DNA from: Pseudogulbenkiania ferrooxidans 2002
GTDB lineage: Bacteria > Pseudomonadota > Gammaproteobacteria > Burkholderiales > Chromobacteriaceae
DNA: 64,000 bases
Reading direction: 5' to 3'
NCBI RefSeq assembly: GCF_000174355.1
Contig: NZ_ACIS01000008.1
Location: 124,001 to 188,000 of the forward strand
Shown here: positions 50,131 to 60,069 of the stretch, piece by piece
How positions within the stretch are numbered: the stretch's first letter is position 1
Layout of the letters: each line of letters starts with the position of its first letter
Made by a program: the position numbers and the translations under genes
Notes under the pieces: model-generated
Seen by the model: the letters and a program-made list of their open reading frames with translations, nothing else
The model's database searches: none
What the model was told of the DNA's origin: nothing

Positions 50131-50157
50131 AAAAAAGCGCCCGCTGACGGGCGCTTT
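50131..50157 (-). terminator. Intrinsic terminator after aroA
   Basis: GCGCCCG (50137-50143) and CGGGCGC (50148-50154) with a 4-base loop; on the minus strand it is followed by a run of six T. It ends aroA transcription before the MazG-like gene promoter. Confidence 0.88.
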
Positions 50158-50178
50158 GCGGTGCCGACGCGGAGGCGC

Positions 50179-51468
50179 TCAGCGCGTCAGCGAGGCCAGC
50201 ACCTCGAAGTAGTCGGGGAAGGTCTTGGCGACGCACTTGGGGTCGTTGATCACCACCGGGGTGCCCATCAGCGCCACCAGCGAGAAGCACATCGCCATGC
50301 GGTGGTCGTCGTAGGTGTCGATCTCGGCGTTGGGCGTCAGCGCCGCCGGCGGGGTGATGCGGATGTAGTCGCGGCCTTCCTCCACCGTGGCGCCGACCTT
50401 GCGCAGCTCGGTGGCCATCGCCGACAGGCGGTCGGTTTCCTTGACGCGCCAGCTCTCCACGTTGCGGATGGTGGTGGTGCCGTCGGCCGCCAGCGCCGCC
50501 ACGGCGATGGTCATCGCGGCGTCGGGGATGTGGTTGAGGTCGACGTCGAGCGCCTTGAGGCCGCCGGCCGGGGCGCTGGCCTCGATCCAGTTGTCGCCCA
50601 TGCTGATGGTCGCGCCCATCTCGCGCAGGGTGTCGGCAAACTTCACGTCGCCCTGGATGCTGTCGCGACCGACGCCTTCCACCCGCACCGGCCCGCCGGC
50701 GATGGCGCCGGCGGCAAGGAAGTAGGAGGCGCTGGAGGCGTCGCCCTCGACGTGGATCTCGCCCGGCGAGAGATAGCTCTGGCCGGCGGCAATGGTGAAG
50801 CGCTGCCAGCCCTGGCGCTCGACCTTGACGCCGAAGCGCGCCATCAGGTTGAGCGTGATCTCGATGTAGGGTTTGGAAATCAGCTCGCCGACCACCTCGA
50901 TGGTCACCGCTTCGCTGGTCAGCGGCAGCGCCATCAACAGCGCGGTGAGGAACTGGCTCGACACGTTGCCCTTGACCGGGATCACCCGGCCGGCGTCGAT
51001 CGTCGCCGGGGCGATCGCCAGCGGCGGGAAGCCCGCGTTGCCGAGGTAACGGATGTCCGCGCCGGCCACGCGCAGCGCGTCGACCAGATCGCCGATCGGC
51101 CGCTCGTGCATGCGCGCCACGCCGGACAGCTGGTACTCGCCCTGCATCAGCGCCAGCGCTGCGGTCAGCGGGCGGAAGGCGGTGCCGGCGTTGCCGAGGA
51201 ACAGTTCGGCCTGTTTCACCGGAAACGCCCCGCCCACGCCTTGCACCACGAAGTCGCGGCTGTCGCCGACCTGCTCGATGGTCACGCCCAGCAGGCGCAG
51301 CGCGCCCAGCATGTGGCGGATATCGTCGGAGTCGAGCAACTCGCGCACCAGCGTCTTGCCCTGGGCCAGCGCGGCCAGCAGCAGGGTGCGGTTCGAGATG
51401 CTCTTGGAGCCGGGCAGGCGGATGGTGCCCGACAGGCGGGGGGAGGGCGAAAGAAGCAGCTGTTCCAT
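50179..51468 (-). CDS. aroA: 3-phosphoshikimate 1-carboxyvinyltransferase (EPSP synthase)
   Basis: Sixth step of the shikimate pathway. The 429-residue protein has [34 protein letters not shown] (class I signature), [13 protein letters not shown] and the C-terminal [14 protein letters not shown] 51468 is the family start; 44 further codons are open upstream without homology. It is on the opposite strand to tyrA and cmk, unlike the usual co-directional arrangement. Confidence 0.97.
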   Translation of the reverse strand: MEQLLLSPSPRLSGTIRLPGSKSISNRTLLLAALAQGKTLVRELLDSDDIRHMLGALRLLGVTIEQVGDSRDFVVQGVGGAFPVKQAELFLGNAGTAFRPLTAALALMQGEYQLSGVARMHERPIGDLVDALRVAGADIRYLGNAGFPPLAIAPATIDAGRVIPVKGNVSSQFLTALLMALPLTSEAVTIEVVGELISKPYIEITLNLMARFGVKVERQGWQRFTIAAGQSYLSPGEIHVEGDASSASYFLAAGAIAGGPVRVEGVGRDSIQGDVKFADTLREMGATISMGDNWIEASAPAGGLKALDVDLNHIPDAAMTIAVAALAADGTTTIRNVESWRVKETDRLSAMATELRKVGATVEEGRDYIRITPPAALTPNAEIDTYDDHRMAMCFSLVALMGTPVVINDPKCVAKTFPDYFEVLASLTR

Positions 51469-51787
51469 GGGATCGGATTCTTGAACGGTTCGGTCTGAGT
51501 CATCGCGGCACGACATCGGATCGTACCGCCTTCGGCACTCCACTGTACCCGTGTGGCCGCCGTCTAGGCAAACCGGGCCTGTCCGCCAGGAAGCGCTCAC
51601 CGGGACGGCGCGGAAGACCTCACTGACACGGCGAGTGCCCGGCCGGTTCTTCTTCCTGCCCGCTCTTGGCCGGACGGCGCGTGGCTCGCCGCGCTATTCC
51701 CGAGCCCCGGGGCCGTGTTGGCTGAGCTAGAATGATCCCTTTTTCCGGTTCGCTTCGGCCAACCTTATTGCTCAGGTTTTTCTCGAC
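51469..51787. other. Divergent aroA/cmk intergenic region
   Basis: A 319-base gap with no supportable gene. It must contain promoters for aroA and cmk. A -10-like TAGAAT lies near 51728, but no -35 fits. The only clear element is the decamer TTCGGCCAAC at 51754-51763. Confidence 0.6.
51754..51763 (+). repeat. TTCGGCCAAC copy 13 (intergenic)
   Basis: Exact decamer 25 bases upstream of the cmk start in the aroA-cmk gap. Flanks C and CTTA. Confidence 0.75.
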
Positions 51788-52456
51788 ATGACCGTACCCG
51801 TCATCACCATCGATGGACCCTCCGCCTCCGGCAAGGGCACCGTGGCCGCCCTAGTGGCCGACCAGCTCGGATTCCACTATCTCGATTCCGGCTCGCTCTA
51901 CCGCTTGGTGGCCTTGCTCGCCATCCGCCGCGGCATCCCCATGGACGACGAGGCCGCGCTGGCCGAGGCGGCGCGCCAACTGCCGGTCGCCTTTGCCGAC
52001 GGCACGGTTTGGCTCGACGGCGAAGACGCCGGCGGCGCCATCCGCGGCGAAGAAATCGGCATGGGTGCCTCGCGTGTCGGTGCGCTGCCGGCGGTGCGCG
52101 AAGCGCTGCTCGAGCGCCAGCGCGCCTTCCGTCAGGCACCCGGCCTGGTCACCGACGGGCGCGATATGGGTTCGGTGGTGTTTCCCACCGCGACGCTCAA
52201 GGTTTTCTTGACTGCCAGTGCCGACGAGCGAGCCAGCCGGCGCTATAAGCAGTTGATCGGCAAGGGGGAATCTGCTAACCTTCCAAAGATTAAGCAGGAC
52301 ATAGTCGATCGTGATGCGCGCGATGCCGCCAGAACGGTCGCCCCCCTGCGCCAGGAGCCGGATGCCAAACTGCTTGATACCACCGAACTGACGATCGACC
52401 AAGCGGTCGAGGCAGTCGTTCAGTGGTTCAGGGAGCAACAGGCCTCCGGCCTCTAA
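51788..52456 (+). CDS. cmk: Cytidylate kinase
   Basis: Phosphorylates CMP/dCMP. The 222-residue protein has the P-loop [32 protein letters not shown] and the [12 protein letters not shown] block, with the CMP-kinase insert region [18 protein letters not shown]. It is followed by rpsA after 90 bases, the standard pair. Confidence 0.97.
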   Translation: MTVPVITIDGPSASGKGTVAALVADQLGFHYLDSGSLYRLVALLAIRRGIPMDDEAALAEAARQLPVAFADGTVWLDGEDAGGAIRGEEIGMGASRVGALPAVREALLERQRAFRQAPGLVTDGRDMGSVVFPTATLKVFLTASADERASRRYKQLIGKGESANLPKIKQDIVDRDARDAARTVAPLRQEPDAKLLDTTELTIDQAVEAVVQWFREQQASGL

Positions 52457-52468
52457 TTTTTTTAGCAC

Positions 52469-52529
52469 CCGTCTTTGCTGCATTGCAAGACGGTATCTCA
52501 ACCACTAACCCGCGTGCCGCAAGGCATGC
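52469..52529 (+). promoter_or_regulatory. Structured rpsA leader (two hairpins)
   Basis: CCGTCTT (52469-52475) with AAGACGG (52487-52493), then GCGTGCC (52512-52518) with GGCATGC (52523-52529, one G-U pair), lie just upstream of the rpsA start at 52547, which has no strong Shine-Dalgarno. In E. coli, S1 represses its own mRNA through a hairpin-rich, SD-poor leader; this has the same design. Regulation is inferred. Confidence 0.5.
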
Positions 52530-52546
52530 ACGTGTGAGTAATCTTA

Positions 52547-54250
52547 ATGACTACCCTCGCTATGGAAAACTTCGCCCAGCTGTTCGAAGAAAGCCTCACC
52601 CTTCACGACATGCGCGTAGGCGAAGTGATCACGGCCGAAGTTGTTGGCCTTGATTCCAACTTTGTAACCGTGAACGCCGGCCTCAAGTCCGAGTCGCTGA
52701 TTCCGGTTGAAGAATTCAAGGCCGATAGCGGCGTTATCGAAGTGGCTATTGGCGACTTCGTGACCGTGGCCATCGACGCGCTGGAAAACGGCTTCGGCGA
52801 AACCAAGCTGTCGCGCGAAAAAGCCAAGCGTCTGGCCGCCTGGATCGAGCTGGAAGAAGCTCTGGAAGCCGGCACCATCATGTCCGGCCTGATCAGCGGC
52901 AAGGTCAAGGGTGGCCTGACCGTCATGGTCAACGGCATCCGCGCCTTCCTGCCGGGCTCCCTGGTTGACGTACGTCCGGTGAAAGACACCACCCCGTACG
53001 AAGGCAAGCAAGTCGAGTTCAAGGTCATCAAGCTGGACCGCAAGCGCAACAACGTGGTGGTATCCCGCCGCGCCGTGCTGGAAGAAACCCTGGGCGAAGA
53101 GCGCAAAGCTCTGCTGGAAACCCTGTGCGAAGGCGCTGTGGTTAAAGGTATCGTCAAGAACATCACCGACTACGGTGCGTTCGTTGACCTGGGTGGCATC
53201 GACGGTCTGCTGCACATCACCGACCTGGCATGGCGCCGCGTCAAGCACCCGTCCGAAGTCCTCGCCGTGGGCGACGAAGTCGAAGCCAAGGTGCTCAAGT
53301 TCGACCAGGAAAAGAACCGCGTTTCGCTGGGCCTCAAGCAGCTGGGCGACGACCCGTGGGTTGGTCTGTCCCGTCGCTACCCGTCCGGTACCCGCCTGTT
53401 CGGCAAGGTGACCAACCTGACCGACTACGGTGCGTTCGTTGAAATCGAACAAGGTATCGAAGGTCTGGTGCACGTGTCCGAAATGGACTGGACCAACAAG
53501 AACGTACACCCGTCCAAGGTGGTTCAGGTTGGCGACGAAGTCGAAGTCATGATCCTCGAGATCGACGAAGACCGCCGCCGTATCAGCCTCGGCATGAAGC
53601 AGTGCCTGGCCAACCCGTGGGACGATTTCGCTGCGACCTACAAGAAGGGCGACAAGCTGGTCGGCGCCATCAAGTCGATCACCGACTTCGGCGTGTTCGT
53701 GGGCCTGCCGGGCGGCATCGACGGCCTGGTTCACCTGTCCGACCTGTCCTGGAGCGAAACCGGCGAAGACGCCGTGCGCAAGTTCAAGAAGGGCGACGAG
53801 GTTGAAGCCGTTGTTCTGTCCATCGACGTGGAAAAAGAGCGTATCTCCCTGGGCATCAAGCAGCTCGAAGGCGATCCGTTCAACAACTACGTTGCCATGA
53901 ACGACAAGGGCGCCCTGGTCAAGGGTACCGTGAAGTCGCTGGACGCCAAGGGTGCCGTGATTCAGCTGGACGGTGACGTCGAAGGCTACCTGCGCGCTTC
54001 GGAAGTGTCCCGCGACCGCGTGGAAGACATCCGCACCCACCTGAAGGAAGGTGACGAAGTTGAGGCCGTGATCATCGCTGTCGATCGCAAGAGCCGCAAC
54101 ATCAGCCTGTCCATCAAGGCCAAGGATGCCCAGGAAGAAGGCGCTGCCCTGCGCTCCCTGGCTGCCAGCGATGCTAACGTCAGCGCTGGTACCACCAGCC
54201 TGGGCGCGCTGCTGAAAGCCAAGCTGTCTTCGGGCAACAACGCTGAGTAA
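52547..54250 (+). CDS. rpsA: 30S ribosomal protein S1
   Basis: RNA-binding ribosomal protein with six S1 domains in 567 residues; the repeated YGAFVDL/YGAFVEI, HVSEMDW and [18 protein letters not shown] patterns are evident from about residue 110 to 530. ATG 52547 ([17 protein letters not shown]) has no clear SD; ATG 52562 is an alternative. Codon use is strongly biased, as expected of an abundant protein, and this creates a 588-codon shadow frame on the other strand. It precedes ihfB by 7 bases. Confidence 0.98.
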   Translation: MTTLAMENFAQLFEESLTLHDMRVGEVITAEVVGLDSNFVTVNAGLKSESLIPVEEFKADSGVIEVAIGDFVTVAIDALENGFGETKLSREKAKRLAAWIELEEALEAGTIMSGLISGKVKGGLTVMVNGIRAFLPGSLVDVRPVKDTTPYEGKQVEFKVIKLDRKRNNVVVSRRAVLEETLGEERKALLETLCEGAVVKGIVKNITDYGAFVDLGGIDGLLHITDLAWRRVKHPSEVLAVGDEVEAKVLKFDQEKNRVSLGLKQLGDDPWVGLSRRYPSGTRLFGKVTNLTDYGAFVEIEQGIEGLVHVSEMDWTNKNVHPSKVVQVGDEVEVMILEIDEDRRRISLGMKQCLANPWDDFAATYKKGDKLVGAIKSITDFGVFVGLPGGIDGLVHLSDLSWSETGEDAVRKFKKGDEVEAVVLSIDVEKERISLGIKQLEGDPFNNYVAMNDKGALVKGTVKSLDAKGAVIQLDGDVEGYLRASEVSRDRVEDIRTHLKEGDEVEAVIIAVDRKSRNISLSIKAKDAQEEGAALRSLAASDANVSAGTTSLGALLKAKLSSGNNAE

Positions 54251-54257
54251 TGGCATC

Positions 54258-54572
54258 ATGACCAAATCTGAGCTGATTGCCAGGCTGGCGGAACATCTTG
54301 CCGAGCGCAATTCTCAGTTGGTCTACAAGGATGCTGAGCTGGCCGTCAAGACCATCCTGGACGCGATGGCCGGCAGCCTGGCCACCGGGCAGCGCATCGA
54401 AATCCGCGGCTTCGGTAGTTTCGATCTGAACTACCGGCCGCCGCGGGTCGGGCGCAACCCGAAGTCGGGCAGCAGCGTCTCGGTTCCTGAGAAGTTTGTG
54501 CCGCATTTCAAGGCGGGCAAGGAACTGCGCGAACGGGTTGATCTCGCGCTGCTTGCCCAGGAGCAGGTCTGA
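54258..54572 (+). CDS. ihfB: Integration host factor beta subunit
   Basis: DNA-bending nucleoid protein, 104 residues, with [13 protein letters not shown] at the start and the beta-ribbon arm motif [23 protein letters not shown]. It follows rpsA closely, the standard order, and ends at a strong terminator. Confidence 0.97.
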   Translation: MTKSELIARLAEHLAERNSQLVYKDAELAVKTILDAMAGSLATGQRIEIRGFGSFDLNYRPPRVGRNPKSGSSVSVPEKFVPHFKAGKELRERVDLALLAQEQV

Positions 54573-54605
54573 AAGGCCTGCCCTTGCTGTCTTACCAGCC
54601 CAAGC

Positions 54606-54633
54606 AAAGCGCCGCTCATTGCGGCGCTTTTTC
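54606..54633 (+). terminator. Intrinsic terminator after ihfB
   Basis: AAAGCGCCGC (54606-54615) and GCGGCGCTTT (54621-54630) form a 10-pair stem with a 5-base loop and a T-rich tail. Confidence 0.88.
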
Positions 54634-54717
54634 GTTGCCGCCTCCCGCGCGGCTTGGGTTGTGTCAGCCAATCGTTTAAACTTGCACTCCGGCTTACTCC
54701 TTACCCCGAGAAAAACC

Positions 54718-55011
54718 ATGCGCTACGTGCTGCGTATCATCGAACTTGTCCTCTTGGTGCTGCTGATCGCCGTGACGGTGCAGAACAGCCATCAGGTCGA
54801 TTTCAAGCTGTTCTTTGGACAGGTCTGGAGCGCACCGCTGATCGTGTTTCTGCTGGTGTTTTTCATTGCCGGAGCGGCGGTCGGCCTGTTGGCGACCCTG
54901 TCCTACTACCTGCGCTTGCGCCGTCAGCTGTCGCTGCTGAAAAAGGAATTGCGCAATCGACCGCCTTCGCCGCGCGTGGTGCACGACCCCAGCGACGCCT
55001 TGGCCGATTGA
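54718..55011 (+). CDS. lapA: LapA domain membrane protein (DUF1049)
   Basis: A 97-residue inner-membrane protein with two membrane segments (about 5-22 and 40-63) flanking NSHQVDFKLFFG, then a basic cytoplasmic tail. LapA/YciS works with LapB in LPS assembly control. ATG 54718 is preceded by GAG; the frame running in from ihfB is a shadow. lapB follows after 65 bases. Confidence 0.92.
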   Translation: MRYVLRIIELVLLVLLIAVTVQNSHQVDFKLFFGQVWSAPLIVFLLVFFIAGAAVGLLATLSYYLRLRRQLSLLKKELRNRPPSPRVVHDPSDALAD

Positions 55012-55076
55012 TGATGACCGTTGCAAGCTGCCGCCCCTCCGGGCGGCAGCCGTATTTTTGTCGTTGAAGAGAAAGG

Positions 55077-56243
55077 ATGGCCTTGGAGCTCGATCTGTGG
55101 TGGTTGCTGCTGTTCCCCGCGTTTTTTGCCCTGGGCTGGCTGGCGGCGCGCGTCGACATGCGTTCGGTGCTGAAGCAGGCAAAGGAAGTCCCGGCGGGTT
55201 TCTTCCGTGGCCTCGATGCCCTGGTGGAAGAGGACAGTGGCGCAGCGGTCAAGGCCCTGGCCGAAGTGGCCCGGCAGCAACCGGCGGTGCAGGAACTGCC
55301 GCTGACCCTCGGCAAGCTCTACCGCAAGCGTGGCGAGAATGACCGTGCCATCCGCTTGCACCAGCGGATGCTGGAGTCGACCGACTTGCCGTCCGAGCAA
55401 CGCGACGCCGTGCGTTTCGAACTGGCACAGGACTTCCGCAAGGCCGGCCTGGTCGACCGGGCCGAAGAGATTTTGCTCAAGCTGCTCAGTGGCAACATGG
55501 GGCGCTCGGCACGGCGGCAACTGCTCGACATCTACCAGCAGGACCGCGATTGGGAGAAGGCCATCGCCACGGCCAAGGAGTTGCGCAGCGACGCCCACTC
55601 CTACCAGCACGAGGTGGCCCAGTACCACTGTGAACTGGCCCAGGGCGAGTTGTACAAGTCCAATTATCCCGAGGCGCGTCGTCACGTCACCGAAGCGCTG
55701 GCAGCCAATCGCAAGTGCGTGCGCGCCAGCCTGATCTTGGGGGACATCGAGTTCGCCGAAGGCCGTCTCGAAGAGGCCATCGCGGCCTGGCAGGGCATCG
55801 AGAAACAGAATTTCGAATACCTGTCGATGGCCGCCGAGCGGCTGTTCGACGCGTATGAAAAACTTGGCAAGCCGAGCGAGGGGATTGCACTGCTGCGCGG
55901 CTATCAGAAAACCTTCCCGCAATTGGAGCTGACCGATCTGTTGTACCAGAAGGTCGCCACCTACGAGGGGGAGGCGCGCGCGCTGGAAGCGGCGCGCGAG
56001 GCGGTGCATGCCCGGCCCAGCCTGAATGGGGTGTACCGGCTGATCGAGTCGCAAATGGACGGGCTGACGCCGGAAGGCCGTGCCGACGCCGAGGTCATTC
56101 GTACCCTGGTCTCCAAACATGCGCAGCGGCTCACCGTGCATCGCTGCAAATGCTGCAACTTCCGTTCGCGCGCCTTCTTCTGGCACTGCCCGGCCTGCGG
56201 CGAATGGGAGAGCTTCACCCCCAACCGCTCGGAGATTCACTAA
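55077..56243 (+). CDS. lapB: LPS assembly protein LapB (YciM)
   Basis: Membrane-anchored TPR protein that adjusts LPS synthesis by presenting LpxC to FtsH. The 388-residue protein has an N-terminal membrane helix (about 5-22), a series of TPR repeats (about 50-345) and a C-terminal rubredoxin-like metal site with Cys357, Cys360, Cys371 and Cys374. All four metal ligands are intact. Confidence 0.96.
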   Translation: MALELDLWWLLLFPAFFALGWLAARVDMRSVLKQAKEVPAGFFRGLDALVEEDSGAAVKALAEVARQQPAVQELPLTLGKLYRKRGENDRAIRLHQRMLESTDLPSEQRDAVRFELAQDFRKAGLVDRAEEILLKLLSGNMGRSARRQLLDIYQQDRDWEKAIATAKELRSDAHSYQHEVAQYHCELAQGELYKSNYPEARRHVTEALAANRKCVRASLILGDIEFAEGRLEEAIAAWQGIEKQNFEYLSMAAERLFDAYEKLGKPSEGIALLRGYQKTFPQLELTDLLYQKVATYEGEARALEAAREAVHARPSLNGVYRLIESQMDGLTPEGRADAEVIRTLVSKHAQRLTVHRCKCCNFRSRAFFWHCPACGEWESFTPNRSEIH

Positions 56244-56295
56244 ACGCCCATTTCATCAGGCGGCTACGCCTTGGCAACCCGAGCACCGACGGTGT

Positions 56296-56330
56296 GTGGC
56301 GTCCTCCTGTACGACGTGGTACATGTGGCT
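56296..56330. repeat. GTAC-type short palindrome in lapB-pyrF gap
   Basis: The 165-base gap contains GTACGACGTGGTAC, a short palindrome-like unit followed by a CTCCTGCG run. Similar units (GTACTACTTGTAC, GTACCACTTGTAC) occur at about 61173 and 61289. Together they may be remnants of one dispersed element. No gene or terminator is seen in this gap. Confidence 0.35.
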
Positions 56331-56408
56331 CCTGCGTGCTGTCGGCTCTCTCGCTGTCCTGGCGTGCTTGCCGACTGTAGCGGGCTTTAAATCGTTTCAG
56401 GAGTCTGC

Positions 56409-57155
56409 ATGAATCCTTTGGTTTCGGCCAACCTGTCCGGAGCGCCTGTGTCTCCGGTCGTCGTCGCGCTGGATTTCGCCGACGCCAACAGCGCGCTCGC
56501 TTTTGCCGCTCGCCTCGACCCCGTCGAATGTCGCGTCAAGGTGGGCAAGGAGCTGTTTACCGCGTCCGGCCGCGCGCTGGTGGAAAGCCTGGCCGCACGC
56601 GGCTTCCAGGTCTTCCTCGATCTCAAGTTCCACGACATTCCCAACACCGTGGCGCACGCCTGCAAGGCGGCGGCCGAGGCGGGGGTGTGGATGGTTAACG
56701 TGCACGCCTCCGGCGGCCGCCGCATGATGACGGCGGCGCGCGAGGCGCTGGAGCAGTACAGCCAGCGTCCGCTGTTGATCGCGGTTACCGTGCTGACCAG
56801 TATGGAAGCGGCCGACCTGGCCGAAATCGGCATCACCGTGCCGCCGCAGGAGCAGGTGCTGCGCCTGGCGCGGCTGACCCGCGACAGCGGTCTCGACGGC
56901 GTGGTGTGTTCGGCGCAGGAGGCGAGCCTGCTCAAGGCGGAGCTGGGCGCCGAGTTCAAGCTGGTGACGCCGGGCATCCGCCTGCCCGACAGCGCCGCCG
57001 ACGACCAGCGCCGTGTAATGACGCCGACCGCCGCGCTGGCCGCCGGCGCCGACTATCTGGTGATCGGTCGCCCAATCACCAAGGCCGCTGAGCCGCTGGA
57101 GGTGCTATGCAAGATCAACCAGGACATCGCTCACTTCCGGATGACCCAAGCATGA
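56409..57155 (+). CDS. pyrF: Orotidine 5'-phosphate decarboxylase
   Basis: Last step of UMP synthesis. The 248-residue protein has [13 protein letters not shown], the catalytic [13 protein letters not shown] (Asp-Lys-x-x-Asp) and [11 protein letters not shown] 56409 has a good AGGAG; it gives about 12 residues more than the domain needs, and these are encoded partly by a TTCGGCCAAC copy. A GTG at 56450, also with GGAG upstream, would remove them. It overlaps ugd by ATGA. Confidence 0.95.
   Translation: MNPLVSANLSGAPVSPVVVALDFADANSALAFAARLDPVECRVKVGKELFTASGRALVESLAARGFQVFLDLKFHDIPNTVAHACKAAAEAGVWMVNVHASGGRRMMTAAREALEQYSQRPLLIAVTVLTSMEAADLAEIGITVPPQEQVLRLARLTRDSGLDGVVCSAQEASLLKAELGAEFKLVTPGIRLPDSAADDQRRVMTPTAALAAGADYLVIGRPITKAAEPLEVLCKINQDIAHFRMTQA
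56423..56432 (+). repeat. TTCGGCCAAC copy 14
   Basis: Exact decamer at codons 5-8 of pyrF, in the non-conserved N-terminal extension (SAN). Right flank CTGT. Confidence 0.65.
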
Positions 57156-58471
57156 AAATTACCGTTATTGGATCGGGTTACGTCGGCCTGGTCACCGGCA
57201 CCTGCCTCGCCGAAGTAGGTAACGAGGTGTGCTGCCTCGACGTCGATCCGGCCAAGATCGAACTACTGCAAGCCGGCGGCATCCCGATCTACGAACCGGG
57301 CCTGGACGACATGGTGCGCCGCAATGTGGCGGCCGGTCGCCTGCATTTCACCACCGACGTGGCCGAGTCGGTCGCCTTTGGCGACATCCAGTTCATCGCC
57401 GTCGGCACCCCGCCGGACGAGGACGGTTCGGCCGACCTGCAGTACGTGCTGGCCGCTGCACGCAACATCGGTCGCTACATGGACGGCTACAAGGTCGTCG
57501 TCGACAAGTCCACGGTGCCGGTCGGCACCGCCGACAAGGTCAGGGCGGCGCTCGCCGAGGTGCTGGCCGAGCGCGACGCCCAGCTCGACTACAGCGTGGT
57601 GTCCAACCCGGAATTCCTCAAGGAAGGTGCGGCGATCGAGGACTTCATGAAGCCCGACCGCATCGTGGTCGGCGCCGAGGACGAGCGCGCCGTCGAGATG
57701 ATGCGCCGCCTGTACGCGCCGTTCCAGCGCAATCACGAGCGCATCCTGTTCATGGACGTGCGTAGTGCCGAGCTGACCAAGTACGCTGCCAACGCCATGC
57801 TGGCGACGCGCATCTCGTTCATGAACGAACTGGCCAACCTGGCCGAGACGCTGGGTGCCGACATCGAGCTGGTACGCCGCGGCATCGGCTCCGACCCGCG
57901 CATCGGCTACCACTTCCTCTACCCCGGCGCCGGTTACGGCGGTTCGTGCTTCCCCAAGGACGTCAAGGCGCTGATCAGCAGCGGCAAGGCCCACGGCCAT
58001 ACCCTGCGCGTGCTGGACGCGGTGGAAGCCGCCAACGACGCGCAGAAGCTGCGCCTGGTGGACAAGGCAGTGGCGCGCTTCGGCGAGGACCTGTCCGGGC
58101 GCCGCTTCGCGCTGTGGGGGCTGGCGTTCAAGCCCAACACCGACGACATGCGCGAGGCGCCCTCCCGGGTGATCGTGGCCGAGCTGACGCGCCGTGGCGC
58201 CGAGGTGGTGGCGTACGACCCGGTCGCCGCCGAGGAAGCGCGCCGCGTGATGGGCGACAATCCGCGCCTGCGCTTCGCCGAGGACATGATGAGCCCGCTC
58301 GACGGGGCCGACGCCCTGCTGATCGTCACCGAGTGGAAGATGTTCCGCGCCCCGGACTTCGAGGCGATCCGCGCCGCGCTCAAGGCGCCGGTGATCATCG
58401 ACGGGCGCAATATGTACGACCCGGCCTGGCTGCGCGAGCAGGGCTTCGACTACCTGGCGATCGGGAGGTAA
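57152..58471 (+). CDS. ugd: UDP-glucose 6-dehydrogenase
   Basis: Oxidises UDP-glucose to UDP-glucuronate for LPS or capsule precursors. The 439-residue protein has the N-terminal [31 protein letters not shown] and catalytic Cys266 in [14 protein letters not shown]. It is coupled to pyrF and followed by hldA after 4 bases. Confidence 0.97.
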   Translation: MKITVIGSGYVGLVTGTCLAEVGNEVCCLDVDPAKIELLQAGGIPIYEPGLDDMVRRNVAAGRLHFTTDVAESVAFGDIQFIAVGTPPDEDGSADLQYVLAAARNIGRYMDGYKVVVDKSTVPVGTADKVRAALAEVLAERDAQLDYSVVSNPEFLKEGAAIEDFMKPDRIVVGAEDERAVEMMRRLYAPFQRNHERILFMDVRSAELTKYAANAMLATRISFMNELANLAETLGADIELVRRGIGSDPRIGYHFLYPGAGYGGSCFPKDVKALISSGKAHGHTLRVLDAVEAANDAQKLRLVDKAVARFGEDLSGRRFALWGLAFKPNTDDMREAPSRVIVAELTRRGAEVVAYDPVAAEEARRVMGDNPRLRFAEDMMSPLDGADALLIVTEWKMFRAPDFEAIRAALKAPVIIDGRNMYDPAWLREQGFDYLAIGR

Positions 58472-58475
58472 GACC

Positions 58476-59444
58476 ATGACGACGGGACTGTTGCAGGCGC
58501 TGGCCTTGCAGCCGGCCAGCCTGGCCGAAGCCATGGGGCGCGCGCGCGTGCTGGTGGTGGGGGACGTGATGCTGGACCGCTACTGGTTCGGTGACGTTTC
58601 CCGCATCTCGCCGGAGGCGCCGGTGCCGGTGGCCAAGATCGGCCGCATGGAAGAGCGTGCCGGTGGTGCCGCCAACGTGGCGCGCAATATCGCTGGTCTT
58701 GGCGGCAAGGCCACCATCCTGTCGGTGGTCGGGGACGACGAGGCCGCCAGCGCGCTGGAACGGCTGATGGATGCCGACGGTATCGCCACCTCGTTCAAGC
58801 GCGACGCCGGCATCTCCACCACCATCAAGTTGCGCGTGGTGGCGCGTCAGCAGCAGCTGATCCGGCTCGACTTCGAAGATGCGCCGAGCCATGAGATCCT
58901 CGCCGACAAGCTGGACGAGTACGCCGCCATCGTTGCCGACCACGACGTGGTGATCCTGTCCGATTACGGCAAGGGCGGGCTGACCCACGTCTCGCGCATG
59001 ATCGAGCTGGCGCGCGCGGCCGGCAAGCCGGTGCTGATCGACCCCAAGGGCGACGACTACAGCAAGTATGCCGGGGCCACGCTGCTCACCCCCAACCGCA
59101 GCGAATTCAAGCAGGTCGCCGGCAGCTGGCAGAGCGAGGAACAGCTCGTCGCCAAGGCCGAGGCGCTACGTGCCGAACTGAACCTCGACGCCCTGCTGGT
59201 GACGCGCAGCGAGGAGGGCATGACGCTGTTCCGTGCCGACGGCGCGTTGCACCAGCCGACCCTGGCGCGCGAGGTGTACGACGTATCGGGCGCCGGGGAT
59301 ACCGTGATCGGCACGCTGGGACTGGCGCTGGCCGCCGGGCTGCCGCTGCCGCTGGCGATGTCGCTGGCCAACGCCGCCGCCGGCATCGTGGTCGGCAAGT
59401 TGGGCACCGCGGTGTGCACCCAGCCGGAACTGTTCGCGTTGTAA
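58476..59444 (+). CDS. hldA: Heptose 7-phosphate kinase HldA (RfaE domain I)
   Basis: PfkB-family kinase that phosphorylates D-glycero-D-manno-heptose 7-phosphate in LPS inner-core synthesis. The 322-residue protein corresponds to domain I of E. coli HldE only; the adenylyltransferase domain is absent and must be encoded elsewhere. Motifs include GDVMLDRYWFGDV, GGAANVARNIAGLG and catalytic DVSGAGDT. GGGAGG overlaps the end of ugd. Confidence 0.95.
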   Translation: MTTGLLQALALQPASLAEAMGRARVLVVGDVMLDRYWFGDVSRISPEAPVPVAKIGRMEERAGGAANVARNIAGLGGKATILSVVGDDEAASALERLMDADGIATSFKRDAGISTTIKLRVVARQQQLIRLDFEDAPSHEILADKLDEYAAIVADHDVVILSDYGKGGLTHVSRMIELARAAGKPVLIDPKGDDYSKYAGATLLTPNRSEFKQVAGSWQSEEQLVAKAEALRAELNLDALLVTRSEEGMTLFRADGALHQPTLAREVYDVSGAGDTVIGTLGLALAAGLPLPLAMSLANAAAGIVVGKLGTAVCTQPELFAL

Positions 59445-59467
59445 TCGGCTGGCAAAGGGGACACGCC

Positions 59468-60043
59468 ATGCTGTGGCACGACGAGGTGCTGTCATTCTGG
59501 TTCGGCGGCGTCGAGGAGGAAAGCCTGGCGCGCGAACGCGGCGCCTGGTTCCGCAAGGATGCCGCATTCGACGACACGATCCGGCAGCGCTTCCTGACGC
59601 TGGTCGAGGCGCTGGAGGCGGGGGCCTTGCCGCCCGATCTCGGCGATGCCCGCGCCACGCTGGCCTGGCTGATCGTCGCCGACCAGTTTCCGCGCAACCT
59701 GTTTCGAGGCACGGCGCGTGCCTTCGGCTGCGACGCGCGGGCGCGCGAGGTGGCGCGGCAGGCGGTAGCGGCCGGGCTCGACACCCAACTGCCGCCGGTG
59801 GCGCGCTGGTTCGTCTACCTACCGTTCGAGCATAGCGAGGCGCTTGCCGACCAGGACGAGGCGGTGCGGCTGTTTGCCGCGCTGGCCGGCTACCCCGGCC
59901 AGGACAATGTGATCGATTACGCCCGTCGCCACAGAGCGGTAATCGAACGTTTCGGGCGCTTTCCCCATCGCAATGCCGCGCTGGGCCGGGAAAGCACCGC
60001 GGAAGAAGCGGCGTTCCTCGAGGAACCCGGTTCCTCCTTCTGA
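59468..60043 (+). CDS. DUF924 family protein
   Basis: A 191-residue helical protein matching DUF924 (VLSFWFGG start; [31 protein letters not shown]). Function is unknown; the fold is reported to be TPR-like. GGGGA precedes ATG 59468. It sits between two heptose-synthesis genes, in the same direction with gaps of 23 and 26 bases, so it is co-transcribed with them. Confidence 0.88.
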   Translation: MLWHDEVLSFWFGGVEEESLARERGAWFRKDAAFDDTIRQRFLTLVEALEAGALPPDLGDARATLAWLIVADQFPRNLFRGTARAFGCDARAREVARQAVAAGLDTQLPPVARWFVYLPFEHSEALADQDEAVRLFAALAGYPGQDNVIDYARRHRAVIERFGRFPHRNAALGRESTAEEAAFLEEPGSSF

Positions 60044-60069
60044 AGAATCCGTCTGAAAAGGACTACACC

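Noticed and set aside
52544-54310. 588-codon frame opposite rpsA
   Set aside because: It is produced by the strong codon bias of rpsA; the composition (Asp, His, Val, Phe rich) and exact overlap with a certain gene argue against coding.
60047-60056. TCCGTCTGAA, one base from the Neisseria uptake word GCCGTCTGAA
   Set aside because: A single near-match just before hldD; I saw no exact copy of the Neisseria word anywhere in the window.
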